DNA of 64,000 nt from Geodermatophilus aquaeductus (GTDB taxonomy: Bacteria; Actinomycetota; Actinomycetes; Mycobacteriales; Geodermatophilaceae): contig NZ_FXTJ01000003.1 in the NCBI RefSeq assembly GCF_900182545.1, forward strand, positions 248,001-312,000, read 5' to 3'. Under the pieces are notes generated by a model. It was not told the origin of the DNA. It saw only the letters and a list, made by a program, of their open reading frames with translations, and did no database searches. The position numbers were made by a program, and so were the translations under genes. Of the stretch, positions 30,921-40,109 are shown in pieces. Within the stretch, counting starts at the first letter, position 1. Every line of letters starts with the position of its first letter.

Positions 30921-32912
30921 TCACGGCGCGAGCCGGAGGAGTGCGTTCTCGACGGCGGCCCCGTTGACCGCCGAACCGCCGACCAGGACCAGGCCGTCGG
31001 CCGCCTGCACGGCGGCGTCGGCGGCCTGGTCGAACCCGCCGTGCACGTCCACGGTCAGCCGCCCGCCCACGCCGAAGGACGGGTCCAGGGCGCCATCGGC
31101 GGTGTACCGCGACACGGCCACGTCCCCACCGGTGTCGAGCTCGGCCACCCCGACCGCGACGATCCGGCCGTCGGGCTGCACGACCACACCCCGGGCGTAC
31201 TCGTCGTGCGCCGACGCGGGCGGCGGCCCGCCGAAGTCCGTGGTGACCAGGCCGTCCCCGTCGAAGGAGACGTCCGGGACCCCCGCCGCGTCGAGCCGCG
31301 CGAGGGCGAAGTCGTTGCGCGTGGCCGAGAAGCCGCCCTGCGCGTGACCGGCCACGAGCACCCGCCCCTGGTCGTCGAGGGTCACGGCCGTGGCGGTCGA
31401 CGACCCGGCGAACCGGACGGTCGCCCGGCCCTCCTCCCCGAACGTCGGGTCCGGCGCGCCGTCGACGCGGTACCGGACCACCCCGACGTCCTCCCGGAAG
31501 CCGCGGCTGTCGGACACCCGTCCGGCGACGACCGGCGCGCCGTCGGCCTGCAGCGCGAGCGCGAGGCCGAGGTCGGCCCCGCCGGCGAAGTCGGTGGTGA
31601 CCCGCCCGTCCCCGTCGAACGCCGGGTCGGGCGCGCCGGAGGGGGTGTAGCGCGCGAGGGCGAGGTCCGAGCCCGACGGGCCGGCGGCGTGGCCCGCGAC
31701 GACGACGCTGCCGTCGGGCCCGACGGCGACGGCGTACGCACGGTCGGAGCCGCCCGCGAAGTCGGTCGTCACGACCCCGCCGGACCCGAAGCCGGCGTCC
31801 GGGACGCCGTCGCGGTCGTAGCGCCGGACGGCGAAGTCCTCGCCCGTGGAGCCCCGGTGGTCGACGATCCCGGCCACGAGGACGGACCCGTCGGGTGCGA
31901 CGGCGACGTCGCCGGCGTCACCGAGGAAGCCGGTCGACAGGCCCGTCGCGACCGTGCCGCCGAGCCCGAACCCGAGGTCGAGCTCCCCGTCGGACCGGTA
32001 CCGGGTCAGGCCCGAGGTCCCGAGGGCGAGGAGCGACCCGTCGTCCTGGACGGCCAGGGCCAGGACCCCGCGGAGGCCGGGCGTGGTGACGATGCCGGCC
32101 ACCCCGAAGTCGGGGTCCAGGAAGCCGATCGCGGCGTCGGTGGTGCAGGAGACCAGGACGTCGGTGACGGCGGCCGCGGGCATCACCCCGCTGCCGTTGG
32201 CCACCGTGCACGACTGCAGCGGGCCGGACGGCTGGGTGGCGACCGTGACGTCGTACCGGTCCCCTGCGGCGAGCGGCCGGGAGAGGACGAAGGGCCCGTC
32301 GACCTGGATCGCGTCGTCGGAGACCCCGTTGCGCAGCACCAGCCCGTCGCCCTCCAGGCCGCTCACCGTCCCGGCGATCTCGAAGGTGGCCACCGGGTCG
32401 TCGTCGACGACGGTGAGCTCGAGGGTCGACCTCTCCCCGAGCGTCGCGCACACCGGGTCCTCCAGCGACACCGTCAGCGTCTCGTCCTCCTCGTGGACGA
32501 GGTCCTCGACGACCGGCACCCGCACCAGCGTCACCGTGGCGTCGCCGTCGGCGAACCGGACGCCGTCCCGGGGCTCGGTGTAGTCCGCCCCCGCCGTCGC
32601 CGACCCGTCCGCGGTCGTCACCCGCGCGGTGGCCTCACCCCGGCCGTCGCCGGAGCGGGTCACGATCGCCACCCGCTCACCGGCGCCCTCGAGGACCCGC
32701 AGGGCGGAGGTGCTGAACTCCAGCTCACCGAGGTCCGCCGGGTCGGCAGGACACCGGTCCGACCGGACCCCCGCCGGGAGGTCCCGCACGGCCTGCGCGG
32801 CCGGTACCGGAGCCGGTCCGCCGCCGGGGTCGGCCGTGCACGCGCCGGCCAGGACGATCCCGAGGCCCGCCGCGAGGGCGATCCCGGCCGGTGTCCGCTC
32901 GCGGTGCGCCAT
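30921..32912 (-). CDS. Lipoprotein with Calx-beta domain and delta-60 repeats
   Basis: This 663-residue protein has a lipobox LAGAC near residue 25, so it is a predicted lipoprotein. Residues about 60-190 form a Calx-beta domain (ADGSATAGADYTEP, DETLTVSLEDP). From about 270 to the end run about seven copies of a 55-60-residue delta-60 repeat, recognisable by LDPSFGVGGRLTVD-like and VQPDGRIVAVG-like steps, which probably form a beta-propeller. The role is likely outside the cell (adhesion or carbohydrate/calcium binding), by family analogy. ATG 32912 has GGGAGGG 4-5 nt upstream. It shares orientation with the EDP-repeat gene 58 bp downstream. Confidence 0.88.
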   Translation of the reverse strand: MAHRERTPAGIALAAGLGIVLAGACTADPGGGPAPVPAAQAVRDLPAGVRSDRCPADPADLGELEFSTSALRVLEGAGERVAIVTRSGDGRGEATARVTTADGSATAGADYTEPRDGVRFADGDATVTLVRVPVVEDLVHEEDETLTVSLEDPVCATLGERSTLELTVVDDDPVATFEIAGTVSGLEGDGLVLRNGVSDDAIQVDGPFVLSRPLAAGDRYDVTVATQPSGPLQSCTVANGSGVMPAAAVTDVLVSCTTDAAIGFLDPDFGVAGIVTTPGLRGVLALAVQDDGSLLALGTSGLTRYRSDGELDLGFGLGGTVATGLSTGFLGDAGDVAVAPDGSVLVAGIVDHRGSTGEDFAVRRYDRDGVPDAGFGSGGVVTTDFAGGSDRAYAVAVGPDGSVVVAGHAAGPSGSDLALARYTPSGAPDPAFDGDGRVTTDFAGGADLGLALALQADGAPVVAGRVSDSRGFREDVGVVRYRVDGAPDPTFGEEGRATVRFAGSSTATAVTLDDQGRVLVAGHAQGGFSATRNDFALARLDAAGVPDVSFDGDGLVTTDFGGPPPASAHDEYARGVVVQPDGRIVAVGVAELDTGGDVAVSRYTADGALDPSFGVGGRLTVDVHGGFDQAADAAVQAADGLVLVGGSAVNGAAVENALLRLAP

Positions 32913-33063
32913 CCGACCCTCCCAGCCCCGCTGCGGAGTCGAGCCGCGTCGCGGGCCGGTCGGGGGTCGGGAGCCGGGCGGGCCCGGGAGCAGGGCCCCT
33001 CGGCTCCCGCGCGCCCGGCAAGGCTCCCACCGGGAACCGGGGCGCGACAACCACCACGGCGCC

Positions 33064-34005
33064 TCAGCGGGCGCCCGGCGCTCCCGCCAGGGTGGAGGGG
33101 ACCGAGACACCGGTGCCGGCGTCGGTGAGGTTGGTGAACACCTCACGCGTGGCCGTCGACCGGTTCATGGTGATGAAGTGGATGCCGGGCACGCCCTCGT
33201 CCTGGAGCCGCCGGCACATCGCCGTCGCCACCTCGACGCCGTAGGCGCGCACCGCCACCTTGTCCTCGGGGGCGTCGCCGTCGAGCTCGGCGAAGCGCGC
33301 GGCCAGCTCCTCGGGGAACGCCTGGCCCGACAGCTGCACGATCCGGGCGATCTGCCGCGCGTTGGTCACCGGCATGACGCCGGCGATGAGCGGGACGTCG
33401 CACCCACGGGCGGCCACCCGGTCGCGCAGCCGCAGGTAGTCCTCGACGCGGAAGAACATCTGGGTGATCGCGAAGTCGGCGCCGGCGCGGCACTTGCGCA
33501 CGAACATCTCGACGTCGGTGTCGAGGTCCGGCGAGCGCGGGTGCCGCTCGGGGAAGGCCGCGACGCCCACGGAGAACTCGCCCATCGAGCGGATGAGCTC
33601 CACCAGCTCGGAGGCGTACTCCAGGCCCTCGGGGTGCTTGACCCAGTCGGCCTGCGGATCGGCGCCCGGCGGGTCACCGCGCAGCGCCAGCAGGTTGCGC
33701 ACGCCCGCGGCGGCCAGCCGGCTCACCACGTGCCGCAGCTCGGCGACCGAGTGGTCGACCGCGGTCAGGTGCGCCAGCGGTGTCATCGTCGTCTCGGCGG
33801 CGATCCGCTCGGTGACGGCGACGGTCCCCTCGCGGGTGGAGCCGCCGGCGCCGTAGGTGACCGACACGAACGACGGCTGCAGCCGCTCGAGCTGGCGCAG
33901 CGCCGTCCACAGCTGCGCGTCGCCCTCGGGCGTCTTGGCGGGGAAGAACTCGAACGACCAGGTGGGCCGCGACGAGGCGAGCAGCTCGCGGACGCTTGGG
34001 GTCAC
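33064..34005 (-). CDS. metF: 5,10-methylenetetrahydrofolate reductase
   Basis: This 313-residue TIM-barrel flavoenzyme reduces 5,10-methylene-THF to 5-methyl-THF for methionine synthesis. Family segments: [18 protein letters not shown] (catalytic Glu), [21 protein letters not shown] and [17 protein letters not shown] 34005 follows an AGGGTA complement (TACCCT, 34014-34019) by 8 nt, a possible leaderless promoter. It diverges from idsA, the same pair as in mycobacteria (Rv2172c/Rv2173). The 151 bp between this gene and the lipoprotein gene hold nothing I can name. Confidence 0.95.
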   Translation of the reverse strand: MTPSVRELLASSRPTWSFEFFPAKTPEGDAQLWTALRQLERLQPSFVSVTYGAGGSTREGTVAVTERIAAETTMTPLAHLTAVDHSVAELRHVVSRLAAAGVRNLLALRGDPPGADPQADWVKHPEGLEYASELVELIRSMGEFSVGVAAFPERHPRSPDLDTDVEMFVRKCRAGADFAITQMFFRVEDYLRLRDRVAARGCDVPLIAGVMPVTNARQIARIVQLSGQAFPEELAARFAELDGDAPEDKVAVRAYGVEVATAMCRRLQDEGVPGIHFITMNRSTATREVFTNLTDAGTGVSVPSTLAGAPGAR

Positions 34006-34102
34006 GGGGACCGAGGGTACGTGCGGGGACCGGGCGCGCCCCTGCATCCGCTCCGCGGTCCTGGGCGGAAGACCCCCGGACGACCACCCCGAGGAGGAGC
34101 CG

Positions 34103-35299
34103 GTGAGCAGGCAGCCCCACCCCCTGGACAGGACGCGCGCGACTCGATGGGGCGATACTGGCCGGGTGATCACCGGCGCGGCGCAGCGGAACCCCGTCGT
34201 CCGGCCCCTGGCCCCGTCCCTCGAGGCCGCCGACCTCGGCCGGGTCCGCGGCGCGGTGTCGGCGGCGCTGACCGGCTTCCTCGAGGAGCAGCGCACCACG
34301 CTGGCGGCGATGGACCCGTCGCTGACGCCGGTCGTCGACGAGGTCTGCGCCCTGGCCGACGGCGGCAAGCGGCTGCGGCCGGCCTTCGCCTACTGGGGCT
34401 GGCGCGGCGTCACCGAGGACCTGGGCGGCCCCGCCGAGGACGACGCCGCGGTGCTCCGCGCCGTCGCCGCCCTGGAGTTCGTGCACGCCAGCGCCCTGGT
34501 CCACGACGACGTCATGGACGGCGCCCTGACCCGCCGCGGCCGCCCGGCCACGCACGTCGGGTTCGCCACCCGGCACGGCGACGGCGGCCTGTCCGGCGAC
34601 GGCACGACCTTCGGGGTCGGCGCGGCCATCCTCGTCGGCGACCTCGCGCTGGTGTGGTCCGACGAGCTGCTGCGCCGCTCGGGCATCAGCGGCCCGGCAC
34701 TGGCCCGCGCCCGCTCGGTCTGGGACACCATGCGCACCGAGGTGACCGCCGGGCAGTACCTCGACCTGCTCCGCGCCGCCGGCGGCCTGCCCGGCGCCCA
34801 CGGCGCGCTCACCGTGGCCCGCTACAAGAGCGCCGGCTACACCGTGCAGCGCCCGCTGCAGCTCGGCGCCGCGATCGCCGGCGCCGGCCCGCGCGCGGCC
34901 GACGTCTACACCGCCATCGGCCTGCCGCTGGGCGAGGCCTTCCAGCTGCGCGACGACGTCCTCGGCGTCTTCGGTGACCCCGCCGTCACCGGCAAGTCCG
35001 CCGACGACGACCTGCGCGAGGGCAAGCAGACGCTGCTCATCGCGCTGGCCGAGGAGGAGGCCGACGACGACGGCCGGCGGCTGCTGCGCGAGTCCCTCGG
35101 CGACCCCGACGCCGGCGAGGAGCAGTTCGCGGCGCTGCGCGCGCTGATCGAGGCCACCGGCGCCCGCGCCCGGGTCGAGGAGCGGATCGCCGAGCGGACC
35201 GCCACCGCCCGCGGCGCCATCGCCGACGCACCGATCGCCGAGGAGGCCCGCGCCGCCCTCGACGCGCTCGCCGTCGCCGCCACCACGCGCGCGGCCTGA
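34103..35299 (+). CDS. idsA: Polyprenyl (geranylgeranyl-type) diphosphate synthase
   Basis: This trans-prenyltransferase of 377-398 residues, depending on the start, has the first Asp-rich motif in [19 protein letters not shown] and the second in [32 protein letters not shown] and [16 protein letters not shown] are further family marks. It makes C15-C20 or longer diphosphates; next to crtI and crtB the likely product is geranylgeranyl diphosphate for phytoene. Two starts compete: GTG 34103 with GAGGAGGAG upstream (chosen), or GTG 34166, which follows a GATACT hexamer (34154-34159) by 6 nt and would be leaderless. Confidence 0.93.
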   Translation: MSRQPHPLDRTRATRWGDTGRVITGAAQRNPVVRPLAPSLEAADLGRVRGAVSAALTGFLEEQRTTLAAMDPSLTPVVDEVCALADGGKRLRPAFAYWGWRGVTEDLGGPAEDDAAVLRAVAALEFVHASALVHDDVMDGALTRRGRPATHVGFATRHGDGGLSGDGTTFGVGAAILVGDLALVWSDELLRRSGISGPALARARSVWDTMRTEVTAGQYLDLLRAAGGLPGAHGALTVARYKSAGYTVQRPLQLGAAIAGAGPRAADVYTAIGLPLGEAFQLRDDVLGVFGDPAVTGKSADDDLREGKQTLLIALAEEEADDDGRRLLRESLGDPDAGEEQFAALRALIEATGARARVEERIAERTATARGAIADAPIAEEARAALDALAVAATTRAA

Positions 35300-35301
35300 G
35301 C

Positions 35302-36792
35302 GTGCGCACGGTCCCAGGGAGAACCGACCGGGTCGTCGTCGTCGGGGCCGGCCTCGCCGGGCTGGCCACCGCGCTGCGACTGCGCGGCGCCGGGCGCGAG
35401 GTCACCGTCGTCGAGCGCGGCGACGGTCCCGGCGGGCGCGCCGGCGTGGTCCGGCGCGACGGCTACGTCCTCGACACGGGCCCGTCGGTGTTCACCGCGC
35501 CGGAGTTGGTGGCCGACACGCTGGCCGCCGTCGGGGAGCGGCTGGAGGACCGGCTGACGCTGGTCCCGCTGGAGACCACGTACCGGGCGCAGTTCGCCGA
35601 CGGCTCGCACCTGGACGTGCACGCCGACGTCGACGCCTTCGCCGCCGAGGTGGAGACGCTGGCCGGCCCGGCCGAGGCGGCCGCGCTGCGCCGCTACCTC
35701 GCCGACCTCGCCGAGCTGTACCGGCTGCAGCTGCGGACCTTCATCGACCGCAACCTCGACACCCCGCTGGACCTGCTCGGCCCGGAGCTGTGGGCGCTGG
35801 CCCGCCGCGGCGGGTTCGGCCGGCTCTCCAGCCACGTCGCCCGGTTCTTCGACGACGACCGGCTGCGGCGGCTGTTCAGCTTCCAGGCGCTCTACGCCGG
35901 CGTCTCGCCGTTCCGCGCGATCGCCGCCTACGCCGTGATCGCCCAGCTCGACATCGGCGCCGGCGTCTGGCACCCGGTCGGCGGGATCGGCGCGGTGCCG
36001 CGGGCGATGGCCGCCGCGGCGCAGGACGCCGGGGTCGTGTTCCGGTACGGCGCCACCGTCGAGCAGCTCGACGTCCGCGGCCGGCGCGTGACCGGTGTCT
36101 GCCTCGAGGGCGGTGAGCGGCTGCCGGCCGACGCCGTCGTCGTCACCACCGACGTCCCCGAAGGGCTGGTGCCGGGCCTGCGGCGCCGCCGGCCCACCTA
36201 CTCGCCGTCGTGCGTGACCCTGCACCTCGGCGTCCGGGACGAGCTGCCCGGGCAGGCGCACCACACGATCAGCTTCGGCGCGGCCTGGCAGCAGGTCTTC
36301 GACGAGCTCACCCGCAACGGCCGGCCGATGAGCGACCCGAGCCTGCTGGTGAGCATGCCCTCGCGCACCGACCGGTCGCTGGCCCCCGACGGCGGGCAGG
36401 TGCTCAGCGTGGTCGCGCCGGCGCCGAACCTCGACCCGCACAGCGGCGGCAACCCCGGCATCGACTGGGACGCGCTGACCCCGCGCTACCGCGAGGAGGT
36501 CCTCGGCGTGCTCGAGGCCCGCGGCTGGGCCGGACTCTCCGACGCGATCGAGGTGGAGCACGTGGACACCCCACTGACCTGGGCGCGGCAGGGCATGGCC
36601 GCCGGCACGCCGTTCGCCCTCGCCCACACCTTCGGCCAGACCGGCCCGTTCCGGACGCCGACGCTGCCCCGCCGCGGGCCGGAGAACGTGGTGCTGGCCG
36701 GCTCGTCGGTGCAGCCCGGCGTCGGCGTCCCGATGGTGGTCATCAGCGGCCGGCTCGCCGCCGAGCGGATCACCGGGCCGGTGCCGGCGTGA
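35302..36792 (+). CDS. crtI: Phytoene desaturase
   Basis: This 496-residue bacterial CrtI has the N-terminal FAD motif VVVVGAGLAGLATALRLRGAG, shown here as VVVGAGLAGLATALRL, followed by ERGDGPGGRAG. The C-terminal motif is LAGSSVQPGVGVPMVVISGR. It converts phytoene stepwise to lycopene at the membrane. GTG 35302 begins 3 bp after the idsA stop, and its own stop overlaps crtB (GTGA), so idsA-crtI-crtB is one operon. Confidence 0.95.
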   Translation: MRTVPGRTDRVVVVGAGLAGLATALRLRGAGREVTVVERGDGPGGRAGVVRRDGYVLDTGPSVFTAPELVADTLAAVGERLEDRLTLVPLETTYRAQFADGSHLDVHADVDAFAAEVETLAGPAEAAALRRYLADLAELYRLQLRTFIDRNLDTPLDLLGPELWALARRGGFGRLSSHVARFFDDDRLRRLFSFQALYAGVSPFRAIAAYAVIAQLDIGAGVWHPVGGIGAVPRAMAAAAQDAGVVFRYGATVEQLDVRGRRVTGVCLEGGERLPADAVVVTTDVPEGLVPGLRRRRPTYSPSCVTLHLGVRDELPGQAHHTISFGAAWQQVFDELTRNGRPMSDPSLLVSMPSRTDRSLAPDGGQVLSVVAPAPNLDPHSGGNPGIDWDALTPRYREEVLGVLEARGWAGLSDAIEVEHVDTPLTWARQGMAAGTPFALAHTFGQTGPFRTPTLPRRGPENVVLAGSSVQPGVGVPMVVISGRLAAERITGPVPA

Positions 36793-37715
36793 CCGCGACC
36801 GAGCGGCCGCTGTCGACGGCCGAGCGGCAGGAGCGGCTCGACGCGGCCTACCGGTACTGCGCCGCGGTCAACGCCGAGCACGGCAAGAGCTACCACCTGG
36901 CCACCCGGCTGCTCACCGCCGACCGGCGCCCGGCGGTGCACGCCCTCTACGCCGCGGCGCGCACCGCCGACGACCTCGTCGACCACCCCGGCGCCGACCC
37001 CGAGGCCGACCTCGCCGACTGGTCGCGGGCGCTGCTGGCCGAGCTCGAGGCGGGCTGGTCCGACGACCCGGTGCGGCTGGCGACCGTGCACACCTACCGC
37101 CGCTACCGCATCCCGGTCGAGCACCTCGTCGACTTCCTCGCCGCCATGACCAGCGACCTCACCGTCACCGGCTACGCCGATCTGGCGGCGCTGGACCGGT
37201 ACATGTGGGGCTCGGCGTCGGTGATCGGCCTGCAGGTGCTGCCCGTGCTCGGCACCGCGCCCGGCGTCGCCCGCGAGGAGGCCGCGCCGCACGCGATCGC
37301 GCTCGGCGAGGCGTTCCAGCTCACCAACTTCCTGCGCGACGTCGCCGAGGACGCCGACCGCGGCCGCGTCTACCTGCCCGCCGACGTCATGGCCGCGCAC
37401 GGCGTGACCCGCGAGCAGATCGAGGCCAAGCGGTACGACGCCCGGTTCCGCGCGCTGATGCAGGAGATGGTGGCGATCGTGCGCCGCCGCTACGACGACG
37501 CCGCCCCGGGGACTCCGCTGCTGGCGCCGGAGTCACGCGACTGCGTGCGGGCGGCGACCGCGCTCTACGGCGGGATCCTCACCGAGATCGAGCGCGCCGA
37601 CTACCGCGTCCTCGACCGCCGCGTGACGGTGTCCAAGCCGCGCCGGCTGGGGATCTTCGCCCGCCGCCTCGCGAGCGCCCAGGCGGTCCGGCTCAGGACG
37701 CGGCGCCGGGCATAG
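36789..37715 (+). CDS. crtB: Phytoene synthase
   Basis: This 308-residue squalene/phytoene synthase has the two Asp-rich motifs: ARTADDLVDH and GEAFQLTNFLRDVAEDADRG. ALYAAARTADD and RVYLPADVMAAHG are characteristic. It condenses two geranylgeranyl diphosphates to phytoene, the first committed carotenoid step. Start GTG 36789 overlaps the crtI stop. The TAG stop lies at the edge of the copy-B hairpin. Confidence 0.95.
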   Translation: MTATERPLSTAERQERLDAAYRYCAAVNAEHGKSYHLATRLLTADRRPAVHALYAAARTADDLVDHPGADPEADLADWSRALLAELEAGWSDDPVRLATVHTYRRYRIPVEHLVDFLAAMTSDLTVTGYADLAALDRYMWGSASVIGLQVLPVLGTAPGVAREEAAPHAIALGEAFQLTNFLRDVAEDADRGRVYLPADVMAAHGVTREQIEAKRYDARFRALMQEMVAIVRRRYDDAAPGTPLLAPESRDCVRAATALYGGILTEIERADYRVLDRRVTVSKPRRLGIFARRLASAQAVRLRTRRRA

Positions 37716-37762
37716 GAAGCGGTGCGCACGTCCCGGGCCGCGGGACGTGCGCATCGCTTCCC
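37712..37762. terminator. Hairpin between convergent crtB and DNA-binding-protein genes (copy B)
   Basis: AGGAAGCGgtGCGCACGTCCCG pairs with the complementary right arm ending CGCTTCC (quoted in parts: AGGAAGCG, GCGCACGTCCCG). It is closely related in sequence and position to the hairpin at 21346-21394. It starts at the crtB stop codon and probably ends transcripts from both sides. Confidence 0.75.
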
Positions 37763-37771
37763 ATGCCTCTG

Positions 37772-38095
37772 CTAGAAGGCGAGGGCCTGGGCGCGCCGCG
37801 TGACCTCGGTGTGCCGGTCGTCGCGCAGCGCCTGCACCGGGGTACCCGGCAGCGACTCGTCCTCGCGGAACAGCCAGTCGAAGACCTCGGCGTCGGTGTA
37901 CCCGCCGTCCTTGAGGACGGTGATCAGGCCCGGGAGGTGCCGCAGCACCGCGCCGTCCTGGAGGAAGTCGGCCGGGATGCGGCTGTTGCCGCTCCCCGGC
38001 ACCGCCATCAGCTTGCCCTCCCGGATCAGCTGCCGGACCTTGTTCGGCGAGACGCCGAGGGCCGCGGCCACGTCCGCGGGCTGAAGGGTCTCCAT
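37772..38095 (-). CDS. Rv2175c-type HTH DNA-binding protein
   Basis: This 107-residue protein begins METLQPADVAAALGVSPNK, a winged helix-turn-helix, continues IPADFLQDGAVLRHLPGLIT and ends EVTRRAQALAF. These match mycobacterial Rv2175c, a DNA-binding protein phosphorylated by the kinase PknL. A PASTA Ser/Thr kinase gene lies 3.7 kb away, in the place of pknL, so the pair may be conserved. No phosphorylation site is claimed. ATG 38095 was chosen; GTG 38101 is in frame two codons upstream. A TACGCT hexamer (38106-38111) precedes it closely. Confidence 0.88.
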   Translation of the reverse strand: METLQPADVAAALGVSPNKVRQLIREGKLMAVPGSGNSRIPADFLQDGAVLRHLPGLITVLKDGGYTDAEVFDWLFREDESLPGTPVQALRDDRHTEVTRRAQALAF

Positions 38096-38288
38096 GGCCA
38101 CCCAGCGTATGAGGCGGGGGACGGGGCGGCCGCCGGAGGTGGTCCCCGCCGGCGGCGTGCCCGGCCGGGCTTCCGCTCCCGGTGCCCGGCGCGCACGATC
38201 ACGGGCGGGACGCCGTCAGCGGGCGCCCCGCACGGCCGTGCGGCCGCGAGCCGGCTCCGGTACCCCCCGACCCCGAGGAACCGCACCC

Positions 38289-39938
38289 ATGCGCATCGAC
38301 ACCGTCCTCACCAACGCCCGCATCACCACGCTGGACCCGGCGCGGCCGACGGCCTCGGCGATCGGCATCCTCGGCGGCCGGGTCGTCGGCCTCGACGAGG
38401 AACTCGACGGGGTCGCCGCGGACGTGCGCCACGACCTGGGCGGCGCGCCGGTCGTGCCGGGCTTCAACGACGCCCACCTGCACTTCTCGGTGCTCGGCAG
38501 GGAGATGACGCAGCTCGACCTCTCCGCCGAGGCCGCCCCCAGCCTCGACGCGCTCTACCGGCGGGTCGGGGAGTGGGCCGCCGCCCAGCCGGAGGGCGCC
38601 TGGGTCATCGGCAACGGCTACGACCAGAACAAGATCGGCGAGCACCCCACGCGCCAGGCGCTGGACCGGATCGCCGGTGGCCGGCCGGTGTACCTGGTCC
38701 ACGCCTCCAACCACATGGCGGTCGCCAGCACGGAGGCCTTCCGCCTGGCGGGCCATCCCGACCCGGACGCGCTCGAGGCGCCTCCGGGCGGCAGCGTCGT
38801 GCGGGTCGACGGCGTCGCCACCGGTCTCCTGCAGGAGCAGGCGATGGCGCTGGTGAGCCACGTCCTGCGCCCGGTGCCCCAGGACGACCTCGTGGCCGCG
38901 CTGGGGGCGGCATCGGCCTGGGCACTGCGCAACGGCCTCACGAGCGCGACCGAACCCGGGATCGGCGGACGGATGATCGGGCACGGTCCCGCGGACGCCC
39001 GCGCGTTCCAGGCGGCGCGGGAGCGGGGGGTGCTGCGCACGCGGATCACCGCCATGCCCTTCGTCGACGCCCTGCACGGGCTCGGCCGGGTGGACGAGGG
39101 ACTCGAGGGATGGGGTCTGGACCTGGGCATCCGCACCGGCCTCGGCGACGAGTGGTTCCGCCTCGGACCGGTGAAGATCATGTCCGACGGCTCCCTCATC
39201 GGCCGGACGGCCGCGATGTGCTGCGACTACGCCGACACCCCGGGCAACGCGGGGTTCCTGCAGACCGAGGCCGCGACCCTGCACGAGGCCATCGTGAGCA
39301 GCCACGAGAACGGGTGGCAGGTCGCCACCCACGCCATCGGGGACCGCGCGCTCGACGTCGTCCTGGACGCCTACGAGGAGGCCCAGCGACGGGCCCCGCG
39401 CGCCGACGCCCGGCACCGGATCGAGCACGTCGGGGTGGCCTCCGACGAGCAGGTCGCGCGGATCGTCGCCGCGGGGCTGGTCCCGGTGCCGCAGGGCAGG
39501 TTCCTCTCCGCGCTCGGCGACGGGATCCTGGCGGCGCTCGGCGCGGAGCGGACCGAGCTCGCCTACCGGATGCGGTCCTTCGTCGAGGCCGGTGTCGAGC
39601 TGCCCGGCTCGACCGACGCGCCCGTCGTCCCGGGCGAGCCGATCCTGAGCATCCACGACATGGTGAACCGCCGGTCCGCCGGCGGGGCACCCATCGCGCC
39701 CGGCGAGGCGCTCACCGCCCACCAGGCCCTGCGCGCCTACACGGTCGGCTCCGCCCACGCCGTCTTCGAGGAGACGCGCAAGGGCACGCTGGGCAGGGGC
39801 ATGCTCGCCGACCTCGTCGTCCTGTCCGACGACCTGTTGGCGGTGGCGCCGGAGCGGATCCGCGAGGTGCAGGTCCGGGCGACCATGGTCGGCGGGGTGT
39901 TCGGCCACGACGCCGAGGGAGAGCTCACCCGGACGTGA
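38289..39938 (+). CDS. YtcJ-like metal-dependent amidohydrolase
   Basis: This 549-residue amidohydrolase of the YtcJ/LAF-type group has metal ligands in PGFNDAHLHFSVLG, the conserved VKIMSDGSLIGRTAAM, ATHAIGDRALDVVLDAY and RIEHVGVA. A late Asp occurs in LPGSTDAPVVPGEPILSIH. It probably hydrolyses amide or ester bonds in small molecules; the substrate is unknown. ATG 38289 has GAGGAA 9 nt upstream. It diverges from the Rv2175c-like gene across 190 bp, which holds both promoters. Confidence 0.9.
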   Translation: MRIDTVLTNARITTLDPARPTASAIGILGGRVVGLDEELDGVAADVRHDLGGAPVVPGFNDAHLHFSVLGREMTQLDLSAEAAPSLDALYRRVGEWAAAQPEGAWVIGNGYDQNKIGEHPTRQALDRIAGGRPVYLVHASNHMAVASTEAFRLAGHPDPDALEAPPGGSVVRVDGVATGLLQEQAMALVSHVLRPVPQDDLVAALGAASAWALRNGLTSATEPGIGGRMIGHGPADARAFQAARERGVLRTRITAMPFVDALHGLGRVDEGLEGWGLDLGIRTGLGDEWFRLGPVKIMSDGSLIGRTAAMCCDYADTPGNAGFLQTEAATLHEAIVSSHENGWQVATHAIGDRALDVVLDAYEEAQRRAPRADARHRIEHVGVASDEQVARIVAAGLVPVPQGRFLSALGDGILAALGAERTELAYRMRSFVEAGVELPGSTDAPVVPGEPILSIHDMVNRRSAGGAPIAPGEALTAHQALRAYTVGSAHAVFEETRKGTLGRGMLADLVVLSDDLLAVAPERIREVQVRATMVGGVFGHDAEGELTRT

Positions 39939-39992
39939 CCGCGCGTGGCCGGCGGACCGGCGGCATCAGCCACCGCGGGACCGGCGCGGGGC

Positions 39993-39998
39993 TACGAT
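39993..39998 (+). promoter_or_regulatory. -10 promoter element of glyA
   Basis: TACGAT lies about 7 nt before the first conserved bases of the ZTP riboswitch, so transcription would begin at the 5' edge of the aptamer. Confidence 0.6.
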
Positions 39999-40000
39999 CG

Positions 40001-40080
40001 CGGGCGGGCCGTGACTGGCGCATCGAGGTGGGTCACCACCGGGGAGCGGCCTGCACTCCCCCGCCGGGCGCCTGGGCACC
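40001..40080 (+). ncRNA. ZTP (pfl) riboswitch upstream of glyA
   Basis: The segment contains the two conserved blocks of the ZTP/ZMP aptamer. The first is GGGCCGTGACTGGCG, then a GGTGG/CCACC stem and ACCGGGGAGCGGCC; the second, after a variable linker, is CCGCCGGGCGCCTGGGCA. ZTP riboswitches sense the purine intermediates ZMP/ZTP, which build up when 10-formyl-THF is short, and switch on one-carbon genes. The downstream gene is glyA, a classic target. The 30 nt after the aptamer would hold the expression platform; whether control is on termination or translation is not clear. Confidence 0.93.
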
Positions 40081-40109
40081 GCTGACGCCGACACCCGCCA
40101 GGAGCCCCC

